Of a stretch of 64,000 bases of DNA, positions 26,501 to 34,943 are shown piece after piece; within the stretch, counting starts at the first letter, position 1, and each line of letters opens with the position of its first letter. The position numbers and the translations under genes were made by a program. The stretch is from positions 1-64,000 of the forward strand of contig NZ_JPKG01000006.1 in NCBI RefSeq assembly GCF_000735605.1, given 5' to 3'. The notes under the pieces were generated by a model. The model searched no databases. It was given only the letters and a program-made list of their open reading frames with translations, and had not been told where the DNA came from. The stretch comes from Allobosea sp. LC85 (GTDB taxonomy: Bacteria > Pseudomonadota > Alphaproteobacteria > Rhizobiales > Beijerinckiaceae).

Positions 26501-26803
26501 ATGCTTCGCAAAATGCTTCTCGGAGTCGCGGCGGCTGCCACCCTCGGTGGCGCGGTTGCCGTCAGCGCGCCCGCTTCCGCCCAGTCGGTGACCTTCAGCT
26601 TCGGCTCGCCCGGCTATTACGGCTACGGCCATCGCCCGGTGCAGTATGGCTGGGGCGGCGGCTATTATGGCCGCCCCCATTACGGACCCCGCTCCGATTA
26701 CGGCTATGGCCGGCCATACTACGGTCCGCGCTGCTATGTCCGCCCGATGCGCTACTGGGATGGCTGGGGCTGGGCAGTGGAACACCGGCGCATCTGCCGC
26801 TGA
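26501..26803 (+). CDS. Small exported Gly/Tyr-rich protein, paralogue of the preceding gene
   Basis: 100 residues with a signal peptide (MLRKMLLGVAAAATLGGAVA ... ASA|Q). The mature part is rich in Gly, Tyr, Arg and Pro (YYGYGHRPVQYGWGGGYYGR). It ends RCYVRPMRYWDGWGWAVEHR then RICR, aligned with the Cys-Arg ending of the previous gene. GAGAGG sits upstream of the ATG. The function is unknown. Its transcript probably ends at the hairpin lying inside the opposing methyltransferase gene. Confidence 0.8.
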   Translation: MLRKMLLGVAAAATLGGAVAVSAPASAQSVTFSFGSPGYYGYGHRPVQYGWGGGYYGRPHYGPRSDYGYGRPYYGPRCYVRPMRYWDGWGWAVEHRRICR

Positions 26804-26810
26804 GCGCCGG

Positions 26811-27566
26811 CTAGGATAGCAGTGCTCTGCCGCGGTGAATCGCTTCGCTGACATCAGTGAAGCGACCATCCGGGCCGTTGAGGACGAAAGCCGGCAGCAG
26901 CTCTGCCGGCTTTTTGCTGTTCAACGTGGCCGTCACGATGACGCGGATCGCCGGCCGATCGGCCGAGGCGTGCACGGGGCGGATGGCGACGCCGCCGAAG
27001 CCGGTCTCCAGCCCGTTCAGGATAACCCCCAGCGCCTCGGAGCGATGAATGATCGCGACGCGCCCGCGCGGCCTGAGCAGCCGGCGCGCTGCCTTCAGCC
27101 AGGCTTCGAGCGGCTGGTCGGCGACATGCGCCGTTCGCCGATTGCCGACTGGCGATGCCCTCACCGTGTCATCGGCAAAGAAGGGCGGGTTCATCGCGAC
27201 GCAGCCGAAACCTGCTGGCGCAAGGCCGGCCTCGCCGGAGCCCCCGACGTCAGCCGCAACGATCCTGACCCGAGCGCCCAAGCCGTTCAGGACAATGTTC
27301 CGCTCGGCCAGCGCCGCAAGGCCGGGATGCCGCTCGATCAGAGTGACCGTCAGCTCCGGCCGAAGCATCGCCGCTGCAAGACCGACCGTTCCGACACCAG
27401 CGCCGAAATCAGCCAGCGGGCCGACCTCATCTTCCGATAGAGCCGCGGCGAGCAGGATCGCATCTGTGCCGGCACGATGCCCCTTCTTCGGCTGGCGCAG
27501 GATCAGTCGGCCACCGAGCAGACGGTCCTCGACGATGTCGCCGAGCTCCGTCTCCGAATCACTCAT
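26811..27566 (-). CDS. tRNA1(Val) adenine-37 N6-methyltransferase-like protein (TrmN6 family)
   Basis: 251 residues. The Rossmann SAM site reads LADFGAGVGTVGLAAAML, followed by acidic TLIERHPGLAALAERN. The amino-MTase motif IV MNPPFF marks N6-adenine methylation. The opening LGGRLILRQPKKGHRAGTDA is typical of the YfiC/TrmN6 family. It likely modifies A37 of tRNA-Val; the specificity is inferred from family. Its start overlaps the 3' end of the DUF2007 gene by 8 bases. The last third contains a plus-strand terminator hairpin. Confidence 0.88.
   Translation of the reverse strand: MSDSETELGDIVEDRLLGGRLILRQPKKGHRAGTDAILLAAALSEDEVGPLADFGAGVGTVGLAAAMLRPELTVTLIERHPGLAALAERNIVLNGLGARVRIVAADVGGSGEAGLAPAGFGCVAMNPPFFADDTVRASPVGNRRTAHVADQPLEAWLKAARRLLRPRGRVAIIHRSEALGVILNGLETGFGGVAIRPVHASADRPAIRVIVTATLNSKKPAELLPAFVLNGPDGRFTDVSEAIHRGRALLS
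26887..26915 (+). terminator. Plus-strand intrinsic terminator embedded in the opposing trmN6-like gene
   Basis: Perfect 11-base stem AAAGCCGGCAG-CAGCT-CTGCCGGCTTT, then TT, on the plus strand 84 bases after the Gly/Tyr-rich gene's stop. It lies within minus-strand codons for ...SKKPAELLPAFVL. The convergent gap itself is only 7 bases, so this is the nearest place where plus-strand transcription could stop. Confidence 0.75.
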
Positions 27567-27783
27567 CGCGCAGCTCCCCGCCGAACCCCGCCTCGATCAA
27601 AAGCGCTCGAGCTCTTCGGCGATCCGCTTCGCGCACGAGCAGGCGCCTCTGGAAGGCTCCGGTCATGCCTTCGAGCGCGCTCATATGCTGGTCGGCGATC
27701 AGACAATCGAGATCGGCGGAGGCGAGCAGCGCCTCAATGGCGCCGAGCAGGACAAGGTCATTGGTGCGGACGAGTTCGTGCAT
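27559..27783 (-). CDS. DUF2007 family small protein
   Basis: 74 residues, normal for the family. It begins MHELVRTNDLVLLGAIEALL and continues ASADLDCLIADQHMSALEGM, ending in RRLLVREADRRRARALLIEA plus a short acidic tail. DUF2007 is a small ferredoxin-like fold often annotated as a putative signal-transducing protein; its role is unknown. It overlaps the methylase gene by 8 bases and is co-transcribed with it, an arrangement I recall from other Rhizobiales. It is divergent from the polyprenyl synthase. Confidence 0.82.
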   Translation of the reverse strand: MHELVRTNDLVLLGAIEALLASADLDCLIADQHMSALEGMTGAFQRRLLVREADRRRARALLIEAGFGGELRDE

Positions 27784-27933
27784 TGTGTCATGGAGACGAA
27801 GGCAGGGTCCGTGCGCAAGCCATTTTCGGCCCTGGACTCGCGGGTGCGGCGTCAAAGTGCAATTGCGGGGGCTGGCCACCCATGCAACGGTTGTGGCAAT
27901 GCAACAAAGCTGAAATCGGCCGGAGTGAGCAGC

Positions 27934-28950
27934 GTGGGCGTCGTCGTACCCTTCGAGGACAAGGAACAGGCACAGGCCAGCATCGATGGTCTCGTCGGCC
28001 TGACACGCACCGACATGGAGCGCGTCAATGCGATGATCCTGTCGCGCACCGGCTCGGACGTCACCATGATCCCCGAAGTCGCCAACCACCTGATCTCGTC
28101 GGGTGGCAAGCGCCTGCGGCCGATGCTGACGCTCGCGACGGCTGCGCTCTGCGGCTATCGCGGCGACGGTCATGTCAAGCTCGCGGCCAGCGTCGAGTTC
28201 ATGCACACCGCAACGCTGCTCCACGACGATGTCGTCGATGAGAGTGACATGCGCCGCGGCAAGCTCGCGGCCCGCATGGTCTGGGGCAATGAGGCGAGCG
28301 TGCTGGTCGGCGACTTCCTGCTCGGCCAAGCCTTCAAGATGATGGTCGAGGTCGGCTCTCTCCGCGCGCTTGATATTCTCTCCACTGCAGCCGCCGTCAT
28401 CGCCGAAGGCGAGGTGATGCAGCTCGCCGCGGCCAAGAACACCGCAACGACCGAGGACGAGTACCTCGCCGTCATCCGCGGCAAGACGGCGGAGCTGTTT
28501 GCGGCGGCCTGCGAAGTCGGACCGGTGATCGCGGAATCCCCCAAGGCCGATGCTGCCGCCTGCCGCAGCTTCGGGCTCAATCTCGGCATCGCCTTCCAGC
28601 TCATCGACGACGCGCTCGATTATGGCGGCGTCGCGAACAAGCTCGGCAAGAACACCGGCGACGATTTCCGCGAGGGCAAGATCACCCTGCCGGTCGTGCT
28701 CTCCTTCCGACGCGGTGACGAGGCTGAGCGCGCCTTCTGGCGCCGCACGCTGCAGGATGGCGAGATCAAGGACGGCGATCTCGAGGAGGCGCAAGCGATC
28801 ATGCGCCGCCACCGCGCCCTCGACGATACGATCGAGCGGGCTCAGCACTACGCCAAGATGGCGAAGGATGCGCTCGGCCTCTTCCCGGCCTCGCCGATGA
28901 AGCAGGCGCTGAACGAGGCGGTCGATTTCTGCGTGGCGCGGGCGCACTGA
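27934..28950 (+). CDS. Trans-polyprenyl diphosphate synthase (octaprenyl/decaprenyl type)
   Basis: 338 residues from a GTG at 27934 with GGAG 8 bases ahead; a GTG at 27925 overlaps that site. The first Asp-rich motif LLHDDVVDESDMRRG starts at Asp98. The second is FQLIDDALDYGG, with GGKRLRPMLTLATAAL near the N-terminus. It condenses isopentenyl diphosphate into the long side chain of ubiquinone. The chain length (C50 is usual in this group) is not provable here. ispE lies convergently 14 bases downstream, giving two isoprenoid genes at one locus. Confidence 0.95.
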   Translation: MGVVVPFEDKEQAQASIDGLVGLTRTDMERVNAMILSRTGSDVTMIPEVANHLISSGGKRLRPMLTLATAALCGYRGDGHVKLAASVEFMHTATLLHDDVVDESDMRRGKLAARMVWGNEASVLVGDFLLGQAFKMMVEVGSLRALDILSTAAAVIAEGEVMQLAAAKNTATTEDEYLAVIRGKTAELFAAACEVGPVIAESPKADAAACRSFGLNLGIAFQLIDDALDYGGVANKLGKNTGDDFREGKITLPVVLSFRRGDEAERAFWRRTLQDGEIKDGDLEEAQAIMRRHRALDDTIERAQHYAKMAKDALGLFPASPMKQALNEAVDFCVARAH

Positions 28951-28964
28951 GCGTCCCGCAGACC

Positions 28965-29849
28965 TCACCTCAGCAAGGTCGGCTTGATCCACCAATCCGG
29001 CCGCTCAACCGCCAGCAGCTTCGCAGCGGCAGCGCTCTGGCGGCAATCGTCGAACAGGGCAAAGCAGGTCGCGCCCGAGCCTGACATTCTGGCGAGCCGG
29101 TAGCCCGGCAGCCGGGACAGCCGCTCCAGGACCTCGGTGATGACCGGTGCGACCTGGGCCGCCGGTGCTTCGAGATCGTTGCCGGTGCGCTGCAGCGCGG
29201 CAAGCAATTCCGGAGCAGCCGCAAAGCTCTCGTCCGCGCCGAAGCCCGCTTCCGCGGCGGCTGGGCAAGACTGCCCCCACGCGAGTCCGAGCGCACGGAA
29301 GACGTCTGCGGTGCCGATGGCGACATTCGGGTTGACCAGAAGGGCGAAGAGCGGCGGCAGGCAGAGCGTGGGGCCGAGACGCTCGCCAATCCCGGCCATG
29401 ATGCGTGCGCGCGACTCGAGGCAGACCAGGACATCGGCGCCAACCTTGACGGCGGCGCGCTGTAGCTCGGGCGAGGCAGGCGGGAGACCGTTCAGCCTCG
29501 CCAGCAGGCGCAAGGCTGCTGCCGCGTCGGCTGAGCCTCCGCCAATACCGGAGGCGACCGGCAGACGTTTGACGAGGTGGAAATGTCCGGCTCGCAGTCC
29601 CGGAAGCTCGTCCGCCAGCGCCTGCACGGCACGGAGAACCAGATTGCCGTCATCCGCGACAAGACCGGTGCCTTGCGGACCGCTGATCGTCAGGTCGAGG
29701 GCCGAAGCCGGCTCAAGCGCCAGCGAATCACCGACGCTGGCGAAGGCGACGAGGCTTTTCAGCTCGTGATACCCGTCGGCGCGACGGCCGAGGATTTTCA
29801 GATCGAGATTGACCTTGGCGCGAGCGCGGGTCGTCAGCGCAACAGGCAC
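28965..29849 (-). CDS. ispE: 4-diphosphocytidyl-2-C-methyl-D-erythritol kinase
   Basis: 294 residues. GHMP kinase motifs are ARAKVNLDLKILGRRADGYH at the N-terminus, the ATP loop PVASGIGGGSADAAAAL, and C-terminal ARMSGSGATCFALF. It phosphorylates CDP-methylerythritol in the MEP route that feeds the polyprenyl synthase encoded next door. The start is a GTG. Its last codons lie 14 bases from the convergent polyprenyl synthase. The TPR gene is upstream on the same strand with 32 bases between. Confidence 0.96.
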   Translation of the reverse strand: MPVALTTRARAKVNLDLKILGRRADGYHELKSLVAFASVGDSLALEPASALDLTISGPQGTGLVADDGNLVLRAVQALADELPGLRAGHFHLVKRLPVASGIGGGSADAAAALRLLARLNGLPPASPELQRAAVKVGADVLVCLESRARIMAGIGERLGPTLCLPPLFALLVNPNVAIGTADVFRALGLAWGQSCPAAAEAGFGADESFAAAPELLAALQRTGNDLEAPAAQVAPVITEVLERLSRLPGYRLARMSGSGATCFALFDDCRQSAAAAKLLAVERPDWWIKPTLLR

Positions 29850-29881
29850 GCGAGGTCCGTCACGGCGTCACAACGCATCGG

Positions 29882-31660
29882 TCAGCCACCATCCGCCTTC
29901 GGCTCGGCGGCATTGGCGGACGGGGGCTCCTCGAGCCCTTTCTCGATCTTGTGCTTGATCTTGGCCAGATCCTCGGGCTCCGGGCTGAGGTCACGTGCGG
30001 CGTTCCACTGGAACACCGCCTCCAGCTTGCGGCCGACGCGCCAATAGACATCGCCGAGATGATCGTTGATCACGGGGTCCGAGGGCCGCAGCTCCATGGC
30101 GCGCTCGAGTTCGCGCGCCGCCTCGGTAAAGCGGCCGAGCCGATAATAGGCCCAGCCGAGCGAATCGGTGATGTAGCCGTCACGCGGGCGCAGCTCGACA
30201 GCCCGGCGCAGCATGCCCAGCGCTTCATCGAGCTTGAGATGCTGGTCGACCAGCGAGTAGCCGAGATAATTGAGCACCAGCGCCCGCTCGCGCCCCAGCG
30301 CCTCTGGCATCAGCTCGAGGGCCTTGCGCAGATCCTCCTCTGCCTCCGCCCAACGCTTGATGCGCTCGCGGGCAATGCCACGGAAGTAATAGAGGTCCCA
30401 GTTCGAGCGGCCCGGCGAAGCGAGTTTCGCGATCGCCTTGTCATAGGTGTCGGCTGCCTCGGCGAAGCGCTTGCGAGAGCGGTAGACATTGCCGAGCGCC
30501 GAGAGCGCATCGACATCATCAGGACGCGCTGTGATCAGCGTTTCGAGATGCTTCACCGCCTCGTCCGACTTGCCAAGCGCTTCCAGCGCCAGACCGGACT
30601 GGATCTCGGCATTGGCAGCCAGCGGCGAACCCGACGGCATGCGGTTGTAGACCGTCACCGCATCGTCGAGCTGCTTGGCCCGCTCGAGGATGTCGCCGAG
30701 CGTCAGGACAGCGAGATCGTGATTGGGGTCGAGATACAGCGCCAGCCTGAGATAGAGCAGCGCCGCCGCCTCATCCCCCTGGCGATTCCCGGCACTGGCG
30801 AGACCATAGAGCACTTCGGCTGCGCCCTGCTGCGCCGTGGCGACCGTACGGGCAAGCGGCTCCTTGGCGGCAACCCGGGTCAATCCGTCACGCACGATGG
30901 GGTGATTCGGCAGAAGCCTGTCGAAGGCGCCATAGGTTGCCGCGGCTCCGTCGAAATCGCCGGAGCGGGCCTGGAAGCGAGCCCAGAGATCGACGAGGCG
31001 CAGCGTCGTCTTCTCGGCCTCATAGGCCGCCTTGAGCCGGCGCTCGGAATCAGCTTTGCGGCCGGCGATGTCGAGGATCAGGCCGGCATGATAGTCGCGG
31101 AAAAGGTTGTAGGAGGGCTCACCCTTGAGCCGCTCCAGCGTCTCGATCGCGCGGTTGGTCTGGCCGGAGCCGGCATAGGACCAGGCGGAGAGCAGTGTCG
31201 CCGTGATGTCGGCGGAACGCCCGCGCCCACCGCGCTGCAAGTGATTGCGCGCCGTCTGATACTGCTTTTGCTTGATGGCGCGAATGCCGATCGCGAGTTG
31301 CGCCAACCCGTTGCTCGGGTCGCGCTGCACCAGCTTCTCGGCGGCGCGGAACGCGTCATCCATGGAGCCATCGGCCAGGAAAGCGACGAAACCGCGCTCA
31401 AGCAGATCGTTGTTCTTCGGATCGCCCTTGATCGCCTCCCGCAGGTAGACCGAGGCCGCACCAAGGTCTCGGCCGGCACCGGCCACGATCGCAGCCAGAT
31501 AATTGCCTTCAAGGCTTTCGGCAGGCTCAAGCGGCTCGGTGGTGCGGGTCGGCGCATTGGCTTGAGTGGTGGCCTGCGCAGCGGCCCCGGCATGAAGCGC
31601 GACAAACATGGCCAAGGCCAATGTCACGCCGGCCCCGCGGCCGTTCATTCGAAACGTCAC
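29882..31660 (-). CDS. Exported tetratricopeptide-repeat protein
   Basis: 592 residues from a GTG at 31660 with GGGAG about 10 bases upstream; an ATG four codons later is possible. A signal peptide (MNGRGAGVTLALAMFVALHA ... AAA) is followed by about twelve TPR units spanning the rest. Examples are NNDLLERGFVAFLADGSMDD, ADDVDALSALGNVYRSRKRF (read approximately as RPDDVDALSALGNVYRSRKR) and ELRPRDGYITDSLGWAYYRL. It is likely a periplasmic scaffold. It lies 32 bases ahead of ispE on the same strand; I recall a TPR gene next to ispE in related genomes. A long TPR superhelix implies protein-protein contacts, with the partner unknown. Confidence 0.88.
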   Translation of the reverse strand: MTFRMNGRGAGVTLALAMFVALHAGAAAQATTQANAPTRTTEPLEPAESLEGNYLAAIVAGAGRDLGAASVYLREAIKGDPKNNDLLERGFVAFLADGSMDDAFRAAEKLVQRDPSNGLAQLAIGIRAIKQKQYQTARNHLQRGGRGRSADITATLLSAWSYAGSGQTNRAIETLERLKGEPSYNLFRDYHAGLILDIAGRKADSERRLKAAYEAEKTTLRLVDLWARFQARSGDFDGAAATYGAFDRLLPNHPIVRDGLTRVAAKEPLARTVATAQQGAAEVLYGLASAGNRQGDEAAALLYLRLALYLDPNHDLAVLTLGDILERAKQLDDAVTVYNRMPSGSPLAANAEIQSGLALEALGKSDEAVKHLETLITARPDDVDALSALGNVYRSRKRFAEAADTYDKAIAKLASPGRSNWDLYYFRGIARERIKRWAEAEEDLRKALELMPEALGRERALVLNYLGYSLVDQHLKLDEALGMLRRAVELRPRDGYITDSLGWAYYRLGRFTEAARELERAMELRPSDPVINDHLGDVYWRVGRKLEAVFQWNAARDLSPEPEDLAKIKHKIEKGLEEPPSANAAEPKADGG

Positions 31661-32081
31661 GACTGCTATTCTCCCTCGGTCCGCTGCCTCGTGTGGCACA
31701 GGGGCTGGGTCCATTCAGCGCGACCGTGACCGCTTCGCATAGGCGCGCAAGATGGCCGTTTCCAGGCGCCCCGGCAAGCCGCAAAGCCGGCGGCAGATCG
31801 CCTCCGTAGCAAGGATGCAACAGGCACTGCAATCATTTCGTGCGGCGCACAAATGCAGGAATTCCACGCTGCAAATCGGCACGCCATCACCGTAGCAGCT
31901 GCATCGTTCGGATCTGTGGCGGCGTTTCGTCCAGGAGCATCCAAGAGGGAAGATCGTTCGCTCAAGTCGCCGCCGTCATCGACCGCGCCTCGCAGGGGCC
32001 AAGCGACCATTGCGGCAGGAAAGACCGCCGCCCTGGCAGGGGCGCGGCCTCCTTATTGCACCGGTCGCCGTCGCCGCCTCA
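31661..32081. other. Intergenic stretch with no supportable gene
   Basis: About 420 bases between the TPR gene and the end of the ETF-QO gene. Several short ORFs (for example 31840-32097 plus, 31666-32010 minus) lack ribosome binding sites and known domains. It must contain the TPR/ispE promoter. No strong hairpin was seen. Confidence 0.5.
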
Positions 32082-33761
32082 TCACATGTTCGAGTAACCC
32101 GGGCCACCGCCGCCCTCGGGCACGACCCAGGTGATGTTCTGGGCAGGATCCTTGATGTCGCATGTCTTGCAGTGCACGCAATTCTGCGCGTTGATGACGA
32201 AACGCGGATCGCTCTTCGCCTCGTTATCGCTGTAGACGACCTCGTAGACGCCGGCCGGGCAATAAAGCGGAGCGGGCTCGCCATAGAGCGGCAGGTTCTT
32301 CGCCACCGGAATAGACGGGTCGGTCAGCTTCAGATGGGCGGGCTGATCTTCCTCGTGATTGGTCGAGGACAGGAACACCGACGACAGCTTGTCGAAGGAG
32401 AGCTTGCCGTCCGGCTTGGGATAGGTGATCGGCGTCACGTCGCTCAGCGGCTTCAGCGTCGCGTAATCGGGTTTGCCATGCTTGAGCGTGCCGAAAGGCG
32501 ACCAGCCGAAGAGCTGGTTCAGCCACATGTCGATGCCGCCGAGCAGAACACCGCCAATCGTCCCGAACTTCGACCAGAGCGGCTTGACGTTGCGGACCGG
32601 CTTGAGGTCGCGGCCAATCGGGGATGAGCGCCAGCTGGTTTCGATCTCGCTGACTTCATCATGGGCGCGTCCCGCTGCCAGCGCCGGCACGAGATGCTCG
32701 GCCGCCAGCATGCCGGACAGGATCGCGTTGTGGCTGCCCTTGATGCGCGGCACGTTGACGAAGCCGGCCGCGCAGCCGACCAAGGCCCCTCCCGGGAAGC
32801 TCAGCTTCGGCACGGACTGCCAGCCACCTTCGGTGATGGCGCGCGCGCCATAGGACAGGCGCTTGCCGCCCTCGAAGACCTCCCGGATCATCGGGTGCGT
32901 CTTGAAGCGCTGAAACTCGTCGAAAGGCGAGAGCGTCGGATTCTCGTAGTTGAGATGCACGACGAAGCCGACCGTGACGAGATTGTCGTCGAAATGATAG
33001 AGGAACGAGCCACCACCGGTCTTGCCGTCGAGCGGCCAGCCGAAGGAGTGCTGCACCCGGCCCTTGTGGAACTTCTCCGGCTTGACCTGCCAGATTTCCT
33101 TGAGGCCGATGCCGTATTTCTGAGGCTCACGATCCTTGTCGAGGCCAAAGCGCTGGATCGCGATCTTGGAAAGCGAGCCGCGCGCACCTTCGCCGAGCAG
33201 CGTGTAGCGCCCGCGCAGTTCCATGCCGCGGGTGAAGCGTTCGGAGACCGTGCCGTCCTTGGCGATCCCCATGTCACCCGTGGCGACACCGGTGACGGCG
33301 CCCTTTTCATCGAAGAGAAGCTCAGCGGCGGCGAAGCCGGGATAGATCTCGACGCCGAGCGCTTCGGCGCGGGCCGCGAGATATCGCGTCACCAGCCCGA
33401 GCGAGCCGACGAAATTGCCGTGATTGTTCATCAGCTTCGGCATGCCGAAATTCGGCAGCCGCAGCCCGTTCGGCTCGGTCAGGAAATAGAAGATATCCTC
33501 GCTGACTTCCGTGGTCAGCGGGCGAGCCTCGTCCGCGCGCCAGTCGGGCAGCAGGGTGTCGAGGCCAATCGGATCGATCACCGCGCCAGAGAGGATATGG
33601 GCGCCGACCTCGGCCCCCTTCTCGACCACGACCACCGAGATGGCCTCGTCGAGCTGCTTGAGGCGAATGGCGGCTGCAAGACCGGCGGGACCTGCGCCGA
33701 CGATGACGACGTCATAGTCCATGCTCTCGCGCGGGGTGCTTTGCGCTTCCTCGAGTTCCAT
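32082..33761 (-). CDS. Electron transfer flavoprotein-ubiquinone oxidoreductase
   Basis: 559 residues from the ATG at 33761, with GGAGG 5 bases ahead. The N-terminal FAD site is YDVVIVGAGPAGLAAAIRL. The C-terminal [4Fe-4S] ligands are CPAGVYEV and, further on, QNCVHCKTCDIKDP. The ubiquinone-binding core includes FVNVPRIKGSHNAILSGMLA. It sits on the inner membrane and passes electrons from ETF to ubiquinone, serving acyl-CoA dehydrogenases such as the one at 10.4 kb. It is divergent from the UDG gene with about 220 bases between. Confidence 0.97.
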   Translation of the reverse strand: MELEEAQSTPRESMDYDVVIVGAGPAGLAAAIRLKQLDEAISVVVVEKGAEVGAHILSGAVIDPIGLDTLLPDWRADEARPLTTEVSEDIFYFLTEPNGLRLPNFGMPKLMNNHGNFVGSLGLVTRYLAARAEALGVEIYPGFAAAELLFDEKGAVTGVATGDMGIAKDGTVSERFTRGMELRGRYTLLGEGARGSLSKIAIQRFGLDKDREPQKYGIGLKEIWQVKPEKFHKGRVQHSFGWPLDGKTGGGSFLYHFDDNLVTVGFVVHLNYENPTLSPFDEFQRFKTHPMIREVFEGGKRLSYGARAITEGGWQSVPKLSFPGGALVGCAAGFVNVPRIKGSHNAILSGMLAAEHLVPALAAGRAHDEVSEIETSWRSSPIGRDLKPVRNVKPLWSKFGTIGGVLLGGIDMWLNQLFGWSPFGTLKHGKPDYATLKPLSDVTPITYPKPDGKLSFDKLSSVFLSSTNHEEDQPAHLKLTDPSIPVAKNLPLYGEPAPLYCPAGVYEVVYSDNEAKSDPRFVINAQNCVHCKTCDIKDPAQNITWVVPEGGGGPGYSNM

Positions 33762-33980
33762 CCTGCCCTCCGCCAGCAACTTTCGCCTCGACAGCGATAG
33801 TTTATATATGAACGATCATGCCCTCTGGCTCAAGCCAAACCGAAACCAGATTGGAACCCCTCTATCCGAGCCCACGTTCCAATTTGCAACCGCGATCGAC
33901 GGGCCGGCAAGCACGCGAGCGCCGGGACAGCAGCCCAAGAGGTGTCGCGGAGCCGCGCCGGACCGTGCTAAGACGCCGGG

Positions 33981-34793
33981 ATGATCCCTGCTGGCCACGA
34001 TCCCGTCGAACTCATTGCCTGGTACGCCGAGATGGGCGTCACCGAGATGCTCGACGAGACGCCGCATGATCATTTCGCCGAATCCGCACAGGCTGCCGAA
34101 GCAGCCGCCACGCAAACTGCAGCCCGCCGCAATCCTCTGCGTGCGGTTCCCGCCGCACGCGTCATCGCTGCCGACGGCACGGCGCCTGACGAAGCGATGC
34201 AGAGCGCGCGCCTGCTCGCCGGGCAGGCCAAGACCCTCGACGAATTGAAGGCGGCGCTGGCCAGCTTCGAGGGTTGCGCGCTCAAGGCGACGGCGAAGAA
34301 TCTCGTCTTCGCCGACGGCAATCCGGAGGGGCGGGTGATGTTCGTCGGCGAGGCCCCCGGTGCGGATGAGGACCGGCTCGGCCTGCCCTTCGTCGGCCGC
34401 TCCGGCCAGTTGCTCGACCGGATGCTGGCCGCCATCGGCCTCAACCGGCAGGAACATGTCTACATCGCCAACCTTCTGCCCTGGCGTCCGCCCGGCAACC
34501 GTACGCCGACTCCGCAGGAGGTAGCGATCTGCCTGCCTTTCATTCAGCGGCAGATCGAACTCGCCAATCCCGATATCCTCGTCTGCATCGGCGGCCCCTC
34601 TGCCCAGGGCCTGCTCGGCTTCACCGGCATCCTCGCCTCGCGCGGCAAGTGGACGGAGTATGAAATGGGCGGCCGGCGCATCCGTGCGCTTGCCACGCTT
34701 CACCCCGCCTATCTGCTGCGCCAGCCCCTGCAGAAGCGCCTCGCCTGGCGCGACATGCGAGCGCTCAAGACAGCGCTCGACGCAATCAGCTAA
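33981..34793 (+). CDS. Family-4-like uracil-DNA glycosylase, Fe-S ligands incomplete
   Basis: 270 residues. Family motifs are VMFVGEAPGADEDRLGLPFV (motif 1), WRPPGNRTPTPQE (a conserved internal loop) and TLHPAYLL (motif 2). It should remove uracil from DNA. Of the four cysteines that hold the [4Fe-4S] cluster in thermophilic family-4 enzymes, only Cys99 (FEGCALK) and Cys184 (AICLPF) remain. The second is Lys102 and the third is Trp168, so a normal cluster looks impossible. An N-terminal extension of about 90 Ala-rich residues is present. I recall the same substitutions in rhizobial homologues. Confidence 0.88.
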   Translation: MIPAGHDPVELIAWYAEMGVTEMLDETPHDHFAESAQAAEAAATQTAARRNPLRAVPAARVIAADGTAPDEAMQSARLLAGQAKTLDELKAALASFEGCALKATAKNLVFADGNPEGRVMFVGEAPGADEDRLGLPFVGRSGQLLDRMLAAIGLNRQEHVYIANLLPWRPPGNRTPTPQEVAICLPFIQRQIELANPDILVCIGGPSAQGLLGFTGILASRGKWTEYEMGGRRIRALATLHPAYLLRQPLQKRLAWRDMRALKTALDAIS

Positions 34794-34859
34794 AGTATTC
34801 GCCTGCGACAACGCGGCCCTGCCTCTGCGACACTCCGGCCCCTCGCGCAGCTTCTGATT

Positions 34860-34875
34860 TGACTAATTTGCGTCA
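34860..34875. promoter_or_regulatory. Dyad TGAC-N8-GTCA upstream of the bd oxidase genes
   Basis: TGAC, eight bases, GTCA, ending 68 bases before cydA. The overlapping TTGAC could also be a -35 element. Its position suits an operator or promoter of the oxidase genes. No named regulator is claimed. Confidence 0.3.
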
Positions 34876-34943
34876 CAGCGACGATGCTGTGCGGGCAGAG
34901 TCGTTTCAAGCCGCTCGCGCGGCGTGCCGGCCGGAGCCTTGCG

